Counted from the first letter of the stretch, positions 1 to 8,266 are shown. The stretch: DNA of 64,000 nt from Pumilibacter muris (GCF_943193045.1 NZ_CALPCN010000002.1:62001-126000); one strand, 5' to 3'. Translations and numbers: made by a program. Notes: generated by a model not told the origin, from the letters alone.

Positions 1-117
1 CGGTTGCCCGTTCTCGTCCAAATTAGGGTTATCGACTTCGAAACACGCGGTAAACCCGAGCATTACCGACAATACGAGTAGCGCGCACGCACCGAACGCC
101 GACATTCTTTTCAACAT
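1..117 (-). CDS. Lipoprotein, N-terminus only (cut by window edge)
   Basis: Only the first 39 codons lie in the window. The ATG at 117 follows a GGAGG about 12 bases upstream. The peptide has a basic start, a hydrophobic stretch and a lipobox ending Phe-Thr-Ala-Cys (Cys25), so it should be a lipid-anchored exported protein. It lies downstream of a LacI-type regulator in the same direction, behind a copy of the operator palindrome also found at the regulator's own promoter. A sugar-binding protein or glycosidase is a reasonable inference from that context, but no catalytic or binding domain is visible. Confidence 0.8.
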   Translation of the reverse strand, partial: MLKRMSAFGACALLVLSVMLGFTACFEVDNPNLDENGQP

Positions 118-252
118 TTTCACTTTACTTACCTCCAAATTTTGATTTATTTTTTATGCGCGAAAAATTCCGCGCACTAAACCGACACGCGGAAAAGACC
201 CCCGCACGAAAAACGAGCGCGAGCCTTATGACAAACAAACGCGGCATCAAAA

Positions 253-264
253 TGACGCGCGTCA
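253..264. promoter_or_regulatory. Palindromic LacI-family operator
   Basis: TGACGCGCGTCA is a perfect 12-bp palindrome between the regulator gene and the lipoprotein gene. Nearly the same site (TGACGCGAGTCA) sits in the regulator's own promoter region at 1442-1453. LacI-family dimers bind such palindromes with a central CG. No clear -10/-35 pair was found for the lipoprotein gene. Confidence 0.65.
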
Positions 265-326
265 AAAAGAGGGTAATTTTTTCCTGCCTTTCGGGCGCCG
301 CTTAAAAGCGACGCAAAATTTTCAGT

Positions 327-336
327 CCCCCCCCCC
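327..336. repeat. C10 homopolymer tract, intergenic
   Basis: Ten consecutive C lie between the regulator's stop and the lipoprotein gene. The tract is not in a recognisable promoter or reading frame. It belongs to a set of 9-11 base G/C tracts in this window. A small hairpin (GCGGA/TCCGC, 347-358) nearby could end the regulator transcript. Confidence 0.7.
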
Positions 337-368
337 GAAAATCACTGCGGAAATCCGCTTATTTAAAT

Positions 369-1376
369 TTATCTCTCGTATTTGCATTTCGCTACCGAAC
401 CTCTCAGTTTTAGTTCCGAGCCCACAACTATTGTTTCGTAAGGGCATTCCGAATTTTCTATTTTTTCGATTATTTTTTTCGCTATACTCGCGCCGTGTTT
501 CATCTTGTCGAACGACATCGTGGTAAGCGGCGGATTAAAATATTCTCCGAGCGCTATATCGTCGCACCCGAGCACCGATACATCGTGCGGGCACGACAAT
601 CCCGATTCGTTTATCTTGCGCATTGCGCCGAACGCCACAAGGTCGTTCATGCAAAATATCGCCGTAACGTCGGGATGGCAAGAAAGCAGTTTGCCGCATA
701 ATCGGTAGCCGATTTCTTCGGAATGCAACATATAGTCATCGTTGCAGAAAATAAGGTCGTCGGCGCAGTCGAAACCGAATTCGCCGCGTTTTAATAAAAA
801 CATTTCGCCACGCTTATCGGCTTTATAGCGCAAAGAGTCTATCGAGCTGAGGTAAGCGACTTTTTTGTGCCCGTAATCGCGCAAAAGCCGCATACATTCG
901 AGCATCGATTGCGAGTAGTCGTTCACCACCACGAAACTGTCTTGCGGATTAAAGTTTACAAGCACTGTTTGCTGACTTTTTAGCGTTTCTATAAAGTTTC
1001 GCGGCAAGTCGTTGGTCATGAAATTCACAAGAGCGTCAAGCCGCCGCTCGCAAATAACCTCGTACTTTTTGTCGGTGTTGTTGTCGAGCAAAAAAGTTGT
1101 TACCATATAGTCGCGTTCGGCGGCATACTTTTCAAGCCATTGTATAACTTCGGCATGATACGGGTTTGTCATTTCGAAAAGAGCTATGCCTATGTGGTTG
1201 TTGCGGCGGCGCGCCAAGCTTTTGGCGTTGAAGTCGGGAACGTAATTTAATTCCTCTATCGCCCTTTTCACTCTTTCCACATACTCGGGCTTAACAAAAG
1301 CTTTCTTGTTGATTACGTTAGACACCGTTCCAACCGATACGCCCGCTCTGCATGCAACTTCCGCTCTTGTCACCAT
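369..1376 (-). CDS. LacI-family transcriptional regulator
   Basis: The 335-residue protein has the family's usual length and layout. An N-terminal helix-turn-helix (VSVGTVSNVINKK, residues 13-25) and a hinge helix around residues 48-57 precede a periplasmic-binding-protein-like effector domain starting near residue 62 (IGIALFEMTNPYH). Family members are dimeric cytoplasmic repressors that release DNA on binding a sugar or nucleoside. Its own promoter carries a palindrome just downstream of the -10, and a matching site lies before the downstream lipoprotein gene, so autoregulation plus control of that gene is likely. The effector cannot be read from sequence. Confidence 0.92.
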   Translation of the reverse strand: MVTRAEVACRAGVSVGTVSNVINKKAFVKPEYVERVKRAIEELNYVPDFNAKSLARRRNNHIGIALFEMTNPYHAEVIQWLEKYAAERDYMVTTFLLDNNTDKKYEVICERRLDALVNFMTNDLPRNFIETLKSQQTVLVNFNPQDSFVVVNDYSQSMLECMRLLRDYGHKKVAYLSSIDSLRYKADKRGEMFLLKRGEFGFDCADDLIFCNDDYMLHSEEIGYRLCGKLLSCHPDVTAIFCMNDLVAFGAMRKINESGLSCPHDVSVLGCDDIALGEYFNPPLTTMSFDKMKHGASIAKKIIEKIENSECPYETIVVGSELKLRGSVAKCKYER

Positions 1377-1440
1377 TTCTACGCGCTAAAAACTCCTTTT
1401 TTCCAAGCGATAAACGACGCGCGCATACATTATTTTTAAA

Positions 1441-1454
1441 ATGACGCGAGTCAT
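1441..1454. promoter_or_regulatory. Operator at the lacI-type promoter
   Basis: ATGACGCGAGTCAT is a near-perfect palindrome 12 bp downstream of the leftward -10 element, where bound repressor would block initiation. It matches the site at 253-264. Confidence 0.7.
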
Positions 1455-1465
1455 TTATATATTTA

Positions 1466-1493
1466 ATTATATCACAATAAATAAATTTGTCAA
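1466..1493 (-). promoter_or_regulatory. SigA-type promoter of the lacI-type gene
   Basis: On the minus strand TTGACA (1493-1488) and TATAAT (1471-1466) are separated by 16 bp. Transcription would start near 1459 and read into the regulator. The left prophage boundary repeat begins only 5 bp upstream of the -35, so the insertion leaves this promoter intact. Confidence 0.75.
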
Positions 1494-1497
1494 TACC

Positions 1498-1513
1498 TTT
1501 TCAAAAATTTATT
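1498..1513. repeat. Left copy of 16-bp direct repeat (candidate attL)
   Basis: TTTTCAAAAATTTATT occurs here and again at 35263-35278, at the two points where phage genes give way to host genes. It is AT-rich, so chance is not excluded, but the position at both expected edges supports an attachment core. Confidence 0.6.
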
Positions 1514-1523
1514 GCTGATTTAC

Positions 1524-1552
1524 AATAGGTTTGTTAAAAAAACAAGCCTATT
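1524..1552 (+). terminator. Hairpin with T-rich tail at prophage left end
   Basis: AATAGGTTTGTT (1524-1535) pairs with AACAAGCCTATT (1541-1552) with one G-T wobble, followed by TTTGTTTTATT. The form is that of an intrinsic terminator. In the integrated state no rightward promoter precedes it; in a circular genome it would lie just after the attachment site. Confidence 0.55.
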
Positions 1553-1580
1553 TTTGTTTTATTCGGGTTTTTACCCTTGC

Positions 1581-1610
1581 AAAGTGGGTTTGTTGCAACA
1601 AACCCACTTT
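1581..1610. promoter_or_regulatory. Perfect 30-bp palindrome directly before the first early gene
   Basis: Two 15-base arms (AAAGTGGGTTTGTTG and its exact complement) meet without a spacer and are followed by TATTTTTT and then an AGGAGG ribosome-binding site. It may be an attenuator or terminator for transcripts entering the early operon, or a dimer-binding operator. The arm shares GGTTTGTT with the hairpin at 1524. Confidence 0.6.
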
Positions 1611-1631
1611 TATTTTTTAGGAGGTACACCT

Positions 1632-1808
1632 ATGACCGAAGCAACCACGCCCGCAAAAATCAAGCAGGAGCGCGTCCCCGTAACGGCGTTTATCGGGAAA
1701 GATACCCGCGACGCATTGTTACACATAGCCGCCGAAAAAGACTTGACTTTAAGCGATATTGTACGGGCGGCGTGCAACGAGTACGCAAAGAAAAACAACG
1801 AAAATTAA
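1632..1808 (+). CDS. Small ribbon-helix-helix-like protein
   Basis: A 58-residue product. The start at 1632 is chosen because AGGAGG lies 8 bases upstream; a longer in-frame extension would run back through the palindrome. The C-terminal two thirds (VTAFIGKDTRDALLHIAAEK then DLTLSDIVRAACNEYAKK) has the strand-helix-helix pattern of Arc/CopG DNA-binding proteins. It is the first gene of the early operon and could autoregulate it through the adjacent palindrome, which is inference. Confidence 0.6.
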   Translation: MTEATTPAKIKQERVPVTAFIGKDTRDALLHIAAEKDLTLSDIVRAACNEYAKKNNEN

Positions 1809-1821
1809 GGAGTCAAAAATT

Positions 1822-2100
1822 ATGGTAATTGCTTATTACATCGGCGGCGAGCCGCACTACTTATTAAACAACGGGGAAACGGTAACGGCAAAACAATACG
1901 AAGCAATAAAAGTCGCAACCGCGAAAAAGGACGAAGCGGCAGGATACCGCGACCGCAAGGCGGGTTATTACGACAAATGGTATCGTTACAACCGCGACGA
2001 CAATGGTGCGGCTTACGATAGAGGGTGCGTCCGCGCGGTAAACGAAGGAAAATGCACCGACGATTTTTGTCTTATCGAGTGCGCGGAGGCGGCGGTATGA
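1822..2100 (+). CDS. Hypothetical phage protein, 92 aa
   Basis: Start ATG at 1822 follows AAGGAG. The product is Tyr/Lys/Asp-rich with several Cys near the C-terminus and no domain I recognise. Its stop overlaps the start of the next gene (ATGA), which indicates translational coupling within the early operon. Confidence 0.65.
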   Translation: MVIAYYIGGEPHYLLNNGETVTAKQYEAIKVATAKKDEAAGYRDRKAGYYDKWYRYNRDDNGAAYDRGCVRAVNEGKCTDDFCLIECAEAAV

Positions 2101-2585
2101 AAAAACTTTACGGAGCGGAACTTGCGCGAATAATCAAAGAAGAGCGGCAACGCTATGTTGCCGCCCTTGAACGCCGCGACAAACGTATTGCCGACGGCAT
2201 TACCGACGAGGACGATTGCTTTATGTCGATACGCGTTGAAGAGCAAGGCATACGCAAATGTGATATGGAATTATCAATACTTGATACCGACGGCACAATG
2301 GAAATTGACGCGATATTCGACACGGACGGCAACGAAGTATTTGTACATAGTTTTTGTAATAAATGGCGGCGAACAACATACGTCGCTCGCGGCATTTTTG
2401 CAAATAGCATATCGGCACTACTCAAAAAAGCGGGGTGGACTCAAAGAAAGATTAACGTCCCGTGTTGGGTACATTTTGAAGGCGGTGTCGGCGGCGGTAT
2501 GTGCGCCGTATATACGGGAAGTTACCGCATTGTGCGTTGGCATACGAATATGTTGACGGGCGAATATGTCGGCTTCCCGAATTAA
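2097..2585 (+). CDS. Hypothetical phage protein, 162 aa
   Basis: Starts at 2097 inside the stop of the previous gene, with GGAGG just upstream. The N-terminal 45 residues are Arg/Glu-rich and helical (LARIIKEERQRYVAALERRD). The rest looks like an alpha/beta domain. No family recognised. Confidence 0.65.
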   Translation: MKKLYGAELARIIKEERQRYVAALERRDKRIADGITDEDDCFMSIRVEEQGIRKCDMELSILDTDGTMEIDAIFDTDGNEVFVHSFCNKWRRTTYVARGIFANSISALLKKAGWTQRKINVPCWVHFEGGVGGGMCAVYTGSYRIVRWHTNMLTGEYVGFPN

Positions 2586-2597
2586 CGGAGGCGTATT

Positions 2598-3233
2598 GTG
2601 ATTGAAAAATCGTTCGACAAGGCGTACCCGATAAAGATTAACGGAATACCGCAAAGCACGTTGACGCGGGCGGCTAACCGCTTACTTGCGGAATATGCCG
2701 CCGCGTTCGGCGGTTGGGGCGGCGCACCCGACGAAATAACAGCGATTGCCGAAAAAATAAAGCAAGGTATCGACTCGGAAGAGTACGAATACGAAAACGA
2801 ATACGACGGCGGCGGTATCGGCAACAAAGTTTACGACAACGTAAAATACACAAACGAAGCCCGCGCCCGCGCGTTTTGGGACACCGACGAATACAACGAC
2901 CCCGTCTATCGTGTTACTTGGTACTTCTTTGCGTCTGAAACTTACACAAAAAACATCGCAGGAAAAACACTCCGCGCGGGGTCATACACCGATATTTTGA
3001 AAAAGGTTACGGCGGCAAAAGGTAAATACCGTTACTTTTGCACACACCGCCCGCCGTCGCGCGGCATTATCCCCGAAGGGTTTATATCCTATGACACATA
3101 CGGACGCGACGAGCGTTACATCGGCGAAGTTACATACGACGAACAACCGCCCGCCGAAGCGTTGCGAAATTGGGGGCTTGTTATTGACCCCGATTGGGAG
3201 CGCATACGGGCGGCATACGCAGATATTAAATAA
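2598..3233 (+). CDS. Hypothetical phage protein, 211 aa
   Basis: A GTG start at 2598 is supported by CGGAGG 6 bases upstream. Aromatic-rich protein with an acidic central stretch (SEEYEYENEYDGGG). I recognise no catalytic motif. It lies in the early operon between other unknown genes. Confidence 0.6.
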   Translation: MIEKSFDKAYPIKINGIPQSTLTRAANRLLAEYAAAFGGWGGAPDEITAIAEKIKQGIDSEEYEYENEYDGGGIGNKVYDNVKYTNEARARAFWDTDEYNDPVYRVTWYFFASETYTKNIAGKTLRAGSYTDILKKVTAAKGKYRYFCTHRPPSRGIIPEGFISYDTYGRDERYIGEVTYDEQPPAEALRNWGLVIDPDWERIRAAYADIK

Positions 3234-3249
3234 TCACAGGAGACACAAA

Positions 3250-3696
3250 ATGAACAACCAAACCAAAAACCCGTTATTAGCGTTTGGCACGCCCGCAAGG
3301 GTCGTTATTAACGGCGAGCAAATCACGCACCCGCAAGCAATCGACGCATACATAAACGCGATTGCGGAAAACCCCGAATACATACGGGCGATTGCTTTTA
3401 GTATCATTGAGGGCGTTGTAAAAATTTACGTCAAAACAACCGACGGCGGCATATCCGCTCCTTCGCCTTCGCCCGCATTGACACACGCGCTTAAAATCGA
3501 CGAACTTAAAAACAGCATAACCGAAATTGCCCGAAGCGAACGCCGCGACATCAAATCATTTACAACCCGCGAACTTTTAGACTCGGCGGCAAACGTGCTT
3601 GATATTATGCAAGACTTTGACGAAAGCCCGTACAATCGCGGTCAACGCAAACGCTTACAAAACTTTATTGCGAAATGGAAAAGGAGCGCACTATGA
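3250..3696 (+). CDS. Hypothetical phage protein, 148 aa
   Basis: Start ATG 3250 follows AGGAG. The first 70 residues look like a beta-rich domain containing a Gly-Glu-Gln turn (VVINGEQITHPQAIDAYI). The second half is helical and basic. The stop overlaps the next gene's start. Confidence 0.6.
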   Translation: MNNQTKNPLLAFGTPARVVINGEQITHPQAIDAYINAIAENPEYIRAIAFSIIEGVVKIYVKTTDGGISAPSPSPALTHALKIDELKNSITEIARSERRDIKSFTTRELLDSAANVLDIMQDFDESPYNRGQRKRLQNFIAKWKRSAL

Positions 3697-4328
3697 AAAA
3701 ATGTTGTATATGCGGCAATTTGTTTGAAGGTTACGGAAACAACCCCGCACCCGTCGAAACGCGAGGCGAATGTTGCGACGATTGCCATATAAACGTCGTT
3801 ATCCCCCGCCGCGAACGCGACGCAAAAAAAGCGCAAATAATCGAAGCGGCGGACGCGCTTACGTCAACGCCGTTGCAACCCGCCGAAAGCGCAAAATTAA
3901 ACGCGCTTGTCGGCAAAGTGGTTGAAATCGAGTACACCGACGGCGACATCGAGGTCGGCGTTTTACATAAAGATACGCCCGCTATACGCTATCAATGCCC
4001 CGACGGCGATAATACGGCGATATGCGGGTATTGGCTCGACCGTATCAACGGCGAATTGCACTTCAAAAAGTCGCACGTTAAAAGCATACGCCCGACGAAA
4101 GCGGCGCAAACATCGCAAGAAAGTAAGCAATTAAACGAACTTTGCGGCAAATCGGTATTTATCAAGTTTAATGACGGCTCGGTGGCGGCGGGTTTTTTGC
4201 ATAAGCAAACAATAACAACCGACAATAATGCGCCGATAATTCGCTATTGCCTCGTAACGCCTGTTCGCAACATTGTTTTTTATAATTCGGACATCAAGTC
4301 AATACGGGAGGAGCGTTATGGAAATTAA
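3693..4328 (+). CDS. Zinc-ribbon protein with two SH3-like repeats
   Basis: 211 residues. An N-terminal zinc ribbon (CCICGNLF then CCDDC, residues 4-30) precedes two diverged copies of one beta-barrel-like domain: LNALVGKVVEIEYTDGDIEVG to HVKSIR (about 70-135) and LNELCGKSVFIKFNDGSVAAG to DIKSIR (about 149-208). The internal duplication is visible in the matching openings and endings. It resembles the small nucleic-acid or protein binding folds common in phage early proteins; function unknown. AAGGAG lies 8 bases before the ATG. Confidence 0.7.
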   Translation: MKKCCICGNLFEGYGNNPAPVETRGECCDDCHINVVIPRRERDAKKAQIIEAADALTSTPLQPAESAKLNALVGKVVEIEYTDGDIEVGVLHKDTPAIRYQCPDGDNTAICGYWLDRINGELHFKKSHVKSIRPTKAAQTSQESKQLNELCGKSVFIKFNDGSVAAGFLHKQTITTDNNAPIIRYCLVTPVRNIVFYNSDIKSIREERYGN

Positions 4329-4722
4329 AACGTGTAAATTTTGCGGTGCGCCTATCGTATGGCTTAAAACACAAAACGGTCGACCTATGCCGTGCAATGC
4401 GGCGGCGGTCAAGTATCAAGAAAATTACAAGGGCAAGGACGTTATCGTTTTATCGGACGGCAAGGTTATAAAAGCAACCGTCGTCAACCCGAACGTCGGC
4501 GGGCTTGCGCCTATCGTTGACGGCGAAGGTTACATATCGCATTTTGCAACGTGTACGCACGCGGACGAAGCAAGAACGCCCCGCCCCACTATCGAAGCGG
4601 TCGCGCCGAATATCCCGTCCGCAACGCAAACGCCGCGCGAATACACGCAAGAGGACATATTCTCGCTTGCGGACGCTTACGAAGCGCAGGAAGCGGCAAG
4701 CAGGGAGCGGCGCAAATGGTAA
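4318..4722 (+). CDS. Zinc-finger phage protein
   Basis: 134 residues. The N-terminus carries CKFCGAPI and further on ATCTHADE, a plausible zinc site that would fold a small beta domain. The C-terminal 50 residues are low-complexity and acidic. It overlaps the gene before by 11 bases and the methylase after by 7. No known function. Confidence 0.6.
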   Translation: MEIKTCKFCGAPIVWLKTQNGRPMPCNAAAVKYQENYKGKDVIVLSDGKVIKATVVNPNVGGLAPIVDGEGYISHFATCTHADEARTPRPTIEAVAPNIPSATQTPREYTQEDIFSLADAYEAQEAASRERRKW

Positions 4723-5419
4723 CGGGTGGCGCATACATCGCAAACGGCTTGTACAACGCCGATTGCATAACGGCAATGCGTACAATGCCAAACGAGTGCG
4801 TCGATATGGTTTTGACCGACCCGCCGTATAACATCAATTTTGTACCGCAACGCACGGCGGAACGCGGCGCAATACTTAACGACAATTTATCGGCGGCAGA
4901 TTTTGAAAAATTGCTCGACGACTACTTTGCGGAATGTTACCGCTTATTGAAGCCCGACACGTTCGCAATATCGTTTATGTCTTGGGCGACAATACCCGCG
5001 TTTGAAAAGGCGATACGGGCGGCGGGTTTTCAAATCAAGTCAATGCCGATATGGGTCAAAAATAATTTTGGTATCGGGTATTACACCCGCCCGCAATACG
5101 AGCCGATGTACCTTGCAATTAAAGGCAACCCGCCCCCGCCCGATACGGCAATATCGGACGTATTGAATTACCCCCGCGTCGTCAAGCAAGTACACACTTG
5201 CGAAAAGCCTATGCCGCTATTGCAACGGCTTATAGGCACATTTTCGCACGAAGGCGACGTAATATTCGACGGGTTTGCGGGGGGGGGGGTACAACCGCTA
5301 TTGCCGCCCGCAAATTGCGGCGTAAATATATTTGTTTTGAACTCGATAAAAATTACTTCGATATTGCGACATCGCGTATCGAAAACGAATTTGCGCAAGC
5401 GTCGTTTTTGTACGATTAA
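4716..5419 (+). CDS. Beta-class DNA methyltransferase, frame split at an 11-G tract
   Basis: The ATG at 4716 begins a protein with the catalytic motif TDPPYNINF (residues 31-39) and, near its end, the SAM-binding motif DGFAGGG. This order (DPPY before FAGxG) marks beta-class N6-adenine or N4-cytosine methylases. After eleven G (5279-5289) the frame is lost and would run to 5441 as nonsense. The expected continuation (GTTAIAARKLRRKYICFELD) is present in another frame and stops at 5419, just before the next ribosome-binding site. Ten G would restore one frame and give FAGGGTTAIAA. Either length variation switches the gene or the tract is miscounted. Confidence 0.85.
5279..5289. repeat. G11 tract inside the methylase gene
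   Basis: Eleven G fall in the codons for the SAM-binding glycine loop. A tract of 10 or 13 would keep the downstream frame. Slipped-strand changes here would turn the enzyme on and off. Confidence 0.85.
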
Positions 5420-5443
5420 CGGACGCGGCGCACGGAGGTAAAT

Positions 5444-5962
5444 ATGCAACAAAAACAAAAGCCGATACTCGACGTTGCTTGCGGCGGCAAAATGTTTTAC
5501 TTTGATAAAAACGACCCGCGCGTTTTATTTTGCGACAAACGCGAATTACATACAACCTTATGCGACGGCCGTCCGTTTGAAATTAAACCCGACATAATTG
5601 CGGACTTTACGCAATTACCATTTGACGACAACACCTTCAAAATGGTTGTATTTGACCCGCCGCACCTATTGCACAACGAAACGTCGCCGATAACAGGCTA
5701 TCAACAAATAAAATATGGCGCACTTTGCGGCGATTGGCGCGAAATGCTTACAAAAGGTTTTGCGGAGTGTTTTCGCGTACTTGCGCCGAACGGTGTTTTA
5801 ATTTTCAAATGGAACGAAACAAATATAACAGTCGGCGAAATATTAAAACTCACTCCACACAAACCCGTATTCGGGCATAAAAGCGGCAAAGCAAGTAAAA
5901 CACATTGGTTGTGTTTTATGAAGGGCGACGGCAATGCTTGCGGGGGGGGGGGCAATAAATGA
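5444..5962 (+). CDS. SAM-dependent methyltransferase (DPPH type)
   Basis: 172 residues with ILDVACGG at the N-terminus (SAM-binding loop, residues 8-15) and VVFDPPHLLHNE near residue 70, a catalytic loop like the DPPY/DPPW of DNA and RNA adenine methylases. FRVLAPNGVLIFKW around residue 110 fits a Rossmann methylase strand. Small phage methylases of this form usually modify DNA. The last residues are encoded by an 11-G tract, so tract length changes only the C-terminus and the overlap with the next gene. Confidence 0.75.
   Translation: MQQKQKPILDVACGGKMFYFDKNDPRVLFCDKRELHTTLCDGRPFEIKPDIIADFTQLPFDDNTFKMVVFDPPHLLHNETSPITGYQQIKYGALCGDWREMLTKGFAECFRVLAPNGVLIFKWNETNITVGEILKLTPHKPVFGHKSGKASKTHWLCFMKGDGNACGGGGNK
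5942..5952. repeat. G11 tract at a gene junction
   Basis: Eleven G encode the terminal glycines of the preceding methylase, 6 bases before the next methylase start (ATG 5959). Ten G would extend the first protein by about 20 residues across that start; twelve would shorten its tail. Translational coupling could change with length. Confidence 0.7.
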
Positions 5963-6690
5963 CCCTCGACCGCAACCACGTTTACAATATGAATTGCCTT
6001 GACGGTATAAAACAAATGATTGCGCAGGATATGCGCGTCGATTGCGTAATTACCGACCCGCCGTATTTGATAAACTATAAAACCCACAGGCGGCAAGACA
6101 AGCAACATAAATTTTGCAAGGCAATTCAAGGCGATGTCAACCCTCAGTTGATTATTGACCTTGTTCCCCTTTTATTCGATGTAATGAAAGAAAACACCCC
6201 GCTTTATATGTTTTGCGGGTGCGACAAGGTTGATTTTTTCAAACAGCAAGTCGAACGGTACTTCACTATAAAAAACCTTATTATATGGGATAAAGGCAAC
6301 CACACGGCGGGCGACCTTGACGCGCAATACGGCAAGCGGTACGAAATTATCATATACGCAAACAAGGGACGCGCCCCGTTCAACCCCGAAATGCCCCGAT
6401 ACGACGATATATGGAAATACAACAAAGTTACGGGCGAAAAGCAAATACACCAAAACCAAAAGCCGACCGACCTACTATCCCGCATTATTCGACAACACAC
6501 GCGCGAAGGCGACTTGATATTAGACGCTTTTGCGGGCAGTTGCTCGACGGCGGTTGCGGCGTATCGGTTACAACGTGATTATATCGCGTTTGAAATATCG
6601 CCGACCGAATACGCCGACGGCACGCAATGGCTTGACTCGGTACGGTCGCAAGTATCAATTTTCGATTTAATTAAAGGAGGCACTATATGA
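5959..6690 (+). CDS. Beta-class DNA methyltransferase
   Basis: 243 residues. CVITDPPYLINY (residues 32-43) is the catalytic motif and DLILDAFAGSCSTAVAAYRL (about 192-211) the SAM-binding motif, in beta-class order. QNQKPTDLLSRIIRQHTREG before it is the usual lead-in helix. It should methylate adenine N6 or cytosine N4. No restriction partner is nearby, so the likely role is protection of phage DNA. It overlaps its upstream neighbour by 4 bases. Confidence 0.9.
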   Translation: MTLDRNHVYNMNCLDGIKQMIAQDMRVDCVITDPPYLINYKTHRRQDKQHKFCKAIQGDVNPQLIIDLVPLLFDVMKENTPLYMFCGCDKVDFFKQQVERYFTIKNLIIWDKGNHTAGDLDAQYGKRYEIIIYANKGRAPFNPEMPRYDDIWKYNKVTGEKQIHQNQKPTDLLSRIIRQHTREGDLILDAFAGSCSTAVAAYRLQRDYIAFEISPTEYADGTQWLDSVRSQVSIFDLIKGGTI

Positions 6691-7130
6691 ACATCAACCA
6701 AACCACAAAATACGACATCGGACAAACGGTTTACTTTGTGTCGTACTACACAAGCCGCGAGGAAATTCCTTGCACGCATTGCGGCGGAAATTACCGCGAA
6801 ATTGTAAACAACATTGAGTACAAATGCCCGTATTGCAAAGGCGGACGCGAAACGCGCCGAATTGACCATTACGAATTAAAAAGCGGCGTAATTACAAATA
6901 TACACATCGCCGTCAACGGCATTGACGAACACACCGACTATATTACAGGCGACAAAATCGCAACGAATATACAATATTGCGTTACCGAAAACCGAACAAC
7001 GGGTAATTTTTGCGATATTGACGGGTCGTCAACAAGTAAATACGAAGGCGAACTTTACGAAACGGCGGACGCGGCGGCGGCTACAATCAAAGAAAAATGC
7101 AAGGTTACTATCGAAGGAGGCAATTTATGA
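6687..7130 (+). CDS. Zinc-ribbon phage protein
   Basis: 147 residues. VYFVSYYTSREEIPCTHCGG and YKCPYCKGG give a CxxC-CxxC ribbon inside a beta-barrel-like frame. The following gene repeats the same layout, which points to a local duplication. ATG 6687 follows AAGGAGG. Function unknown. Confidence 0.6.
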   Translation: MNINQTTKYDIGQTVYFVSYYTSREEIPCTHCGGNYREIVNNIEYKCPYCKGGRETRRIDHYELKSGVITNIHIAVNGIDEHTDYITGDKIATNIQYCVTENRTTGNFCDIDGSSTSKYEGELYETADAAAATIKEKCKVTIEGGNL

Positions 7131-7729
7131 AAATTATAGTTGACACCCCCGCCGCGCAACAGCAAACGGCGACGATAAATTACGCCGCTCCCCGCCCCGT
7201 CAACATCGGCGACGTATTCTATCGCGTTGAATGCGGCGAACTGCAACACTTCCGCGAGCCGTGCCGCGTGTGCGGCGATAAACGCACATTAACAATAAAC
7301 GGCATTACGTTTGCTTGCCCGCATTGCAACACGGAAAAAACAACAATAAGCGTCGCGCCGTACATCGTCCGCCGCTATCGGGTAAACGCAATTAAAGAAG
7401 CGGCACTCGACTACGAGTGGAAACTTGGCGACCGTTATGTACATTTTCGCTTTTATCGCAAAGTCGGACACGGCTATGCGGACGGCTATTATAGCAAAAA
7501 CGGCGGCTCGTTTGAAATGCGTTCGGACGATTTTAACCGCAATTACAATTTGCCGTATGACGAAAAATTTGAAACGTGCAACGGGGTTTATGATAATTAC
7601 AAACTCGCATTGCAAGTCGCCGAACAATACACCGCCCGCGAATTAAAACGCTTGCAGGAATACAACGAGAAATTTGGCACGACACACGTCGCGGCGTTCA
7701 AAATCGAACACGACCCGAAATCGAATTAA
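7127..7729 (+). CDS. Zinc-ribbon phage protein, paralogue of its neighbour
   Basis: 200 residues, starting at 7127 after GGAGG and overlapping the previous stop (ATGA). VFYRVECGE, then CRVCGD and CPHC, mirror the ribbon arrangement of the preceding protein. The C-terminal half is Tyr-rich. No enzymatic motif seen. Confidence 0.6.
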   Translation: MKIIVDTPAAQQQTATINYAAPRPVNIGDVFYRVECGELQHFREPCRVCGDKRTLTINGITFACPHCNTEKTTISVAPYIVRRYRVNAIKEAALDYEWKLGDRYVHFRFYRKVGHGYADGYYSKNGGSFEMRSDDFNRNYNLPYDEKFETCNGVYDNYKLALQVAEQYTARELKRLQEYNEKFGTTHVAAFKIEHDPKSN

Positions 7730-7745
7730 CGGAGGTAATTAAGAT

Positions 7746-8264
7746 ATGACAAACAACCCACTCAACGGGTATCAACCCGAATACGCCGACGCAATCACGG
7801 ACGCGCAGGAGCATAACATCGAACACGCACAAGCAATGCAAGGCGACGGAAACGCCGACTCCCCCGCTTTGCCGACGTGTCGCTTTTGCGGGCGACAGAT
7901 ACTCCCCGTCGACAAATACGCCGACGCGGAAGCGGCGAACGAAGCGGCAACACGACAATGCGATTGCCCACAAGCCCGCGAATATCAAGCGGAACTCGAA
8001 CGGGCGGAAAAGCGCGAAAAGAACATCAAAAAATTGCGCAAAGCCCTTGACGATATATCCGCGTACTTTACCGAAGCGCGGGGCGTTGAATACACGGACG
8101 CTCTTTACAACCTTTTATTTAATTGCGGCGTTGCTGTGCTTGACGAGCAGGTTGAAAAAGCAAACATAAATTGCGGACGCGTTAAAGTTGCTATATCCAC
8201 AAACAGCAAGGGTGCAATCGTTATCGCACTTACCTATTCGGACGGCGCACGGGTTGAGGTGTAA
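7746..8264 (+). CDS. Cys-rich phage protein with helical segment
   Basis: 172 residues. CRFCGRQILPVDK followed 30 residues later by CDCPQ forms a likely metal site. A charged helix (ELERAEKREKNIKKLRKAL) follows, then a small beta domain. Unknown function. Confidence 0.55.
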   Translation: MTNNPLNGYQPEYADAITDAQEHNIEHAQAMQGDGNADSPALPTCRFCGRQILPVDKYADAEAANEAATRQCDCPQAREYQAELERAEKREKNIKKLRKALDDISAYFTEARGVEYTDALYNLLFNCGVAVLDEQVEKANINCGRVKVAISTNSKGAIVIALTYSDGARVEV

Positions 8265-8266
8265 TT

